The position numbers and the translations under genes are program-made. From Palleronia abyssalis (lineage in GTDB: Bacteria; Pseudomonadota; Alphaproteobacteria; Rhodobacterales; Rhodobacteraceae): DNA of 64,000 nucleotides. Below the pieces are notes generated by a model. That model was not told where the DNA came from. It did not search any database and was given only the letters and a program-made list of their open reading frames with translations. Shown here one piece after another: positions 61,672 through 64,000 of this stretch. Each line of letters starts with the position of its first letter. Position 1 is the first letter of the stretch. The stretch lies in contig NZ_ONZF01000011.1 in NCBI RefSeq assembly GCF_900302445.1, positions 62,001-126,000 of the forward strand. The letters run 5' to 3'.

Positions 61672-62895
61672 ATGCCAGAACCGGCAGCATGGAAATACCA
61701 GAAGATCACGAAGAAGATGTTCGACGGCGAGCCTTCCGAGACAGTGCTTTTCGGCCGGGTCATCACCGCTGTCGGGAACGAGGTGATCGAGGACGGCTTC
61801 GTCCACATTTCGGGCGGTCGGATCGCAGCGGTAGGCTCGCGACCCGAAGCCCCCGGGGACGTCGCCTCGGAGGAAACCGGCGGCACGCTCATGCCCGGCA
61901 TGATGAACAGCCACGCCCACCTCAGCTGGGACGGCATTCACGAGCTGTCGCAGCAATCCATGTATGACGCACCCGAGATCCGCGCCTACAAGGCGGCCGG
62001 AAACATGTTGAAATCCCTGCGGGCTGGGATCACTCTGGTCCGCGACCTCGGCGTTCACGACGCGAACCTCTTCACCAAGCAGGCCGTCGCGCAAGGCATC
62101 TTCCCCGGTCCGCGGCTTCTGGTGTCGGGCGAAAGCATCATCCAGACCGGCGGGCACACCTACTGGGTCTGCCGCGAAGCGTCGGGCGCGGACGAGATGC
62201 GCCGCGCGGTGCGCGATCAGGTAAAGGGCGGCGCCGACCTGATCAAGATCATGGCGTGCCACGACACGCTGGAATTCACGGATGACGAGCTGCACGCCGT
62301 CATCGACGAGGCCCATCGCAACAGTCTGCCGATCACGGCCCATGCCACCTTCGACGCCTGTATCCAGCGCGTCGCCGAGTTCGGGGTCGACTGCGTGGAA
62401 CATGGTGGGTCGATGTCGGACGAGACGATCCAGCTCCTGCTCGACAAGAAGATTCCCATAGTCACGACCTTTTCGGCCCTCGTGATCCAGGCCAATCCCG
62501 ACATCGCCCGCGCCTTCGGCATTCCGGAATGGAAGATCGAGGAACGCCAGAAAGCCGTCGCCGACAAGGCCCGCTTCGACGGACTGGTCCGGGCCGCAAA
62601 GGCCGGGGTGCCGATCGTCTTCGGCACTGACGCGGGAAGTCCCGCGGTCGAACACGACAGGATCGTCCCCGAGCTGGGTTTCATGGTCGAGGTTGGCGTC
62701 TGTCCCGACAACCTCGACGCCCTGCGCGCCATCACCGCCCGCGCTGCAGTTCTGAACGGGTTCGGCGACAGCCTTGGCACGCTTGAAGCCGGGAAGCTGG
62801 CCGACGTGATCGTCGTGGACGGCAATCCCGACCAGGATCTGACCGCGCTGGAGCGTGTCACCCGTACCTATATCGACGGAAAGAGGCTTCACTGA
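61672..62895 (+). CDS. amidohydrolase family protein (imidazolonepropionase/prolidase-like)
   Basis: 407-residue TIM-barrel metal hydrolase. Ligands are visible: HxH in MNSHAHLSW (near residue 80), the bridging Lys in LIKIMACHD, His in ITAHATFD and VEHGGSM, and Asp in VFGTDAGSP. The N- and C-terminal parts form the usual beta-sandwich (GRVITAVGNEVIEDG, GTLEAGKLADVIVVDGNP). Relatives hydrolyse dipeptides or cyclic amides. GGGAGACACC precedes the ATG; 24 bases separate it from the M24 gene, and TGATG links it to the aminotransferase gene. Confidence 0.92.
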   Translation: MPEPAAWKYQKITKKMFDGEPSETVLFGRVITAVGNEVIEDGFVHISGGRIAAVGSRPEAPGDVASEETGGTLMPGMMNSHAHLSWDGIHELSQQSMYDAPEIRAYKAAGNMLKSLRAGITLVRDLGVHDANLFTKQAVAQGIFPGPRLLVSGESIIQTGGHTYWVCREASGADEMRRAVRDQVKGGADLIKIMACHDTLEFTDDELHAVIDEAHRNSLPITAHATFDACIQRVAEFGVDCVEHGGSMSDETIQLLLDKKIPIVTTFSALVIQANPDIARAFGIPEWKIEERQKAVADKARFDGLVRAAKAGVPIVFGTDAGSPAVEHDRIVPELGFMVEVGVCPDNLDALRAITARAAVLNGFGDSLGTLEAGKLADVIVVDGNPDQDLTALERVTRTYIDGKRLH

Positions 62896-64000
62896 TGTCC
62901 CTGCTGCACGACCGAATTGCCCCCCGCATCGTCGAGGAAGACGGATCCTTTCGCACCAAGATGCTGGGTATCGCCGCCGGCATGGACGACGTGATTGCCC
63001 TTGGCCGGGGCGATCCGGATTTTCACACGCCCCGGCACATCGTCGATGCGGCCAAGGCCGCGCTCGACGCCAACCAGCACCACTATACCGGCCCCACCGG
63101 ACTGCCGCCCCTGCGAACCGCCATTGCCGAGAACCTGACTGCCGAGTTCGGGCTCGACTACACGCCGGACGAGATCGTCGTCACGGCGGGGGTGCAGGAA
63201 TCCATCATGCTACTGATGCTGGGCCTCTGCGCGCCGGGGGACGAGGTGCTGATCACCTCGCCCCGGTTCACCACCTACGACACAGCTGTGCATCTGTGCG
63301 GCGGGGTGCCGGTGCCGGTACCGACCTACCTCAAAGACGACTTCGCGCTGGACCCGGCCGAGATCGAGAAGCGCATCACCGACCGCACGCGAATGTTCGT
63401 CCTCGTCTCGCCCAACAACCCCACCGGAGCGGTTACCCCGCCCGCCGTGATCCGGCAGATCGCCGAGCTTGCCATCAAGCACGACATCCTGATCGTCGCC
63501 GACGAGATCTATGCCAAGCTGATCTACGCGGGGCACGAGCACCTTTCGATCGCGACCCTGCCCGGCATGCGAGAGCGGACGATCACGCTCAACGGCTTTT
63601 CGAAGACCTACGCGATGACCGGCTGGCGCGTCGGCTACATGGCGGCCCCGCTGGACTTCATCGATAAAATGACCGAGCCACGGCACACCCTTTCGATCAA
63701 CACCTGCACGATCAGCCAGCACGCGGCCCTTGCCGCGCTGACGGGCCCGCAGGAACCAATCGACGCCATGATCGCGGAATACGCCGAGCGGCGCGACTGG
63801 CTGACCGGGGCGCTGGACGAAGCGGGCCTTGGATACGGTGCGCCGGGTGGCGCCTTCTATGTCTACACCGACATTTCCTCGACCGGCATGAAGGCCAAGC
63901 CGTTCTGCGAGGGGCTGCTGCGCGAGACGGGCGTCATGGTCTTTCCGGGCGACATGTTTGGCGAACATGACAGCGACTTCATCCGCATCAGCTATCTCCA
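62895..64000 (+). CDS. pyridoxal-phosphate aminotransferase, class I/II (3' end off window)
   Basis: At least 368 residues, running off the right edge. Family blocks are ALGRGDPDFHTPRHI, HYTGPTGLPPLR, SPNNPTGAVTPP, DEIYAKLIYAG and PLP-Lys in NGFSKTYAMTGWRVG. It is closely related to the leftward gene at 54702. The ATG shares one base with the amidohydrolase stop. The final Arg region (SDFIRISYL) is reached just before the edge, so little is missing. The operon may continue beyond, perhaps to its transporter. Confidence 0.92.
   Translation, partial: MSLLHDRIAPRIVEEDGSFRTKMLGIAAGMDDVIALGRGDPDFHTPRHIVDAAKAALDANQHHYTGPTGLPPLRTAIAENLTAEFGLDYTPDEIVVTAGVQESIMLLMLGLCAPGDEVLITSPRFTTYDTAVHLCGGVPVPVPTYLKDDFALDPAEIEKRITDRTRMFVLVSPNNPTGAVTPPAVIRQIAELAIKHDILIVADEIYAKLIYAGHEHLSIATLPGMRERTITLNGFSKTYAMTGWRVGYMAAPLDFIDKMTEPRHTLSINTCTISQHAALAALTGPQEPIDAMIAEYAERRDWLTGALDEAGLGYGAPGGAFYVYTDISSTGMKAKPFCEGLLRETGVMVFPGDMFGEHDSDFIRISYL

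Overview
The window looks like chromosomal DNA of a high-GC alphaproteobacterium of the Rhodobacteraceae (Roseobacter/Paracoccus type). This rests on the compact order dnaX - ybaB - recR, the fmt/def cluster with an extra deformylase-like gene, and the abundance of TRAP, branched-chain-type ABC and CO-dehydrogenase-like catabolic operons. I saw no rRNA, tRNA or CRISPR array. 

Region 1 (1-14.6 kb) is mostly housekeeping. On the minus strand lie a truncated CDP-alcohol phosphatidyltransferase, a PD-(D/E)XK-like protein, a YbjN protein, recR, ybaB, a 24-residue membrane peptide gene, dnaX, a DUF202 protein, fmt, a deformylase-like gene without the catalytic Glu, an unknown gene and the true def. 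On the plus strand follow a PatB/MalY lyase, a soluble PAS chemoreceptor, a DEAD-box helicase and a cupin protein. A 2-hydroxyacid dehydrogenase and a TetR regulator are on the minus strand. 

Region 2 (14.7-32.5 kb) is a catabolic island. It holds a three-subunit molybdenum hydroxylase, a TRAP transporter, an IclR regulator facing an aldehyde dehydrogenase across a promoter/operator, a five-gene branched-chain-type ABC importer, a periplasmic cyclase-family hydrolase and a zinc alcohol dehydrogenase. It reads as uptake plus oxidation of one class of organic acid, aldehyde or N-heterocycle. A hybrid histidine kinase closes it. 

Region 3 (32.5-41.9 kb) is a graveyard of nested insertion sequences. 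An IS110 gene is split by an IS3 element, which is itself split by an IS66 element with an exact 8-bp target duplication. Next to it an IS256 gene is split by a second IS3 element. Two halves of an IS5-type transposase lie at the outer edges. Many of these transposase genes are further broken by short (about 36-41 bp) palindromic inserts of at least two sequence families. I regard this as the most unusual structure in the window. 

Region 4 (41.9-64 kb) starts with a heterodimeric ABC exporter. Then come two large divergent operons: twelve genes leftward from 57452, almost all translationally coupled, and at least six genes rightward from 57646. They encode a zinc carboxypeptidase, an M20 peptidase, an aspartoacylase-like deacylase, an allantoinase-type deacetylase, an AllA-like lyase, a DapA-family aldolase, sugar-type oxidoreductases, a VOC protein, two related aminotransferases, an M24 protein lacking metal ligands, an amidohydrolase, a malate/lactate-type dehydrogenase and two paralogous DUF4438 proteins. 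Together they suggest a pathway for an amide- or ureide-rich, amino-acid-like compound that I cannot match to a known route. The rightward operon runs off the window.
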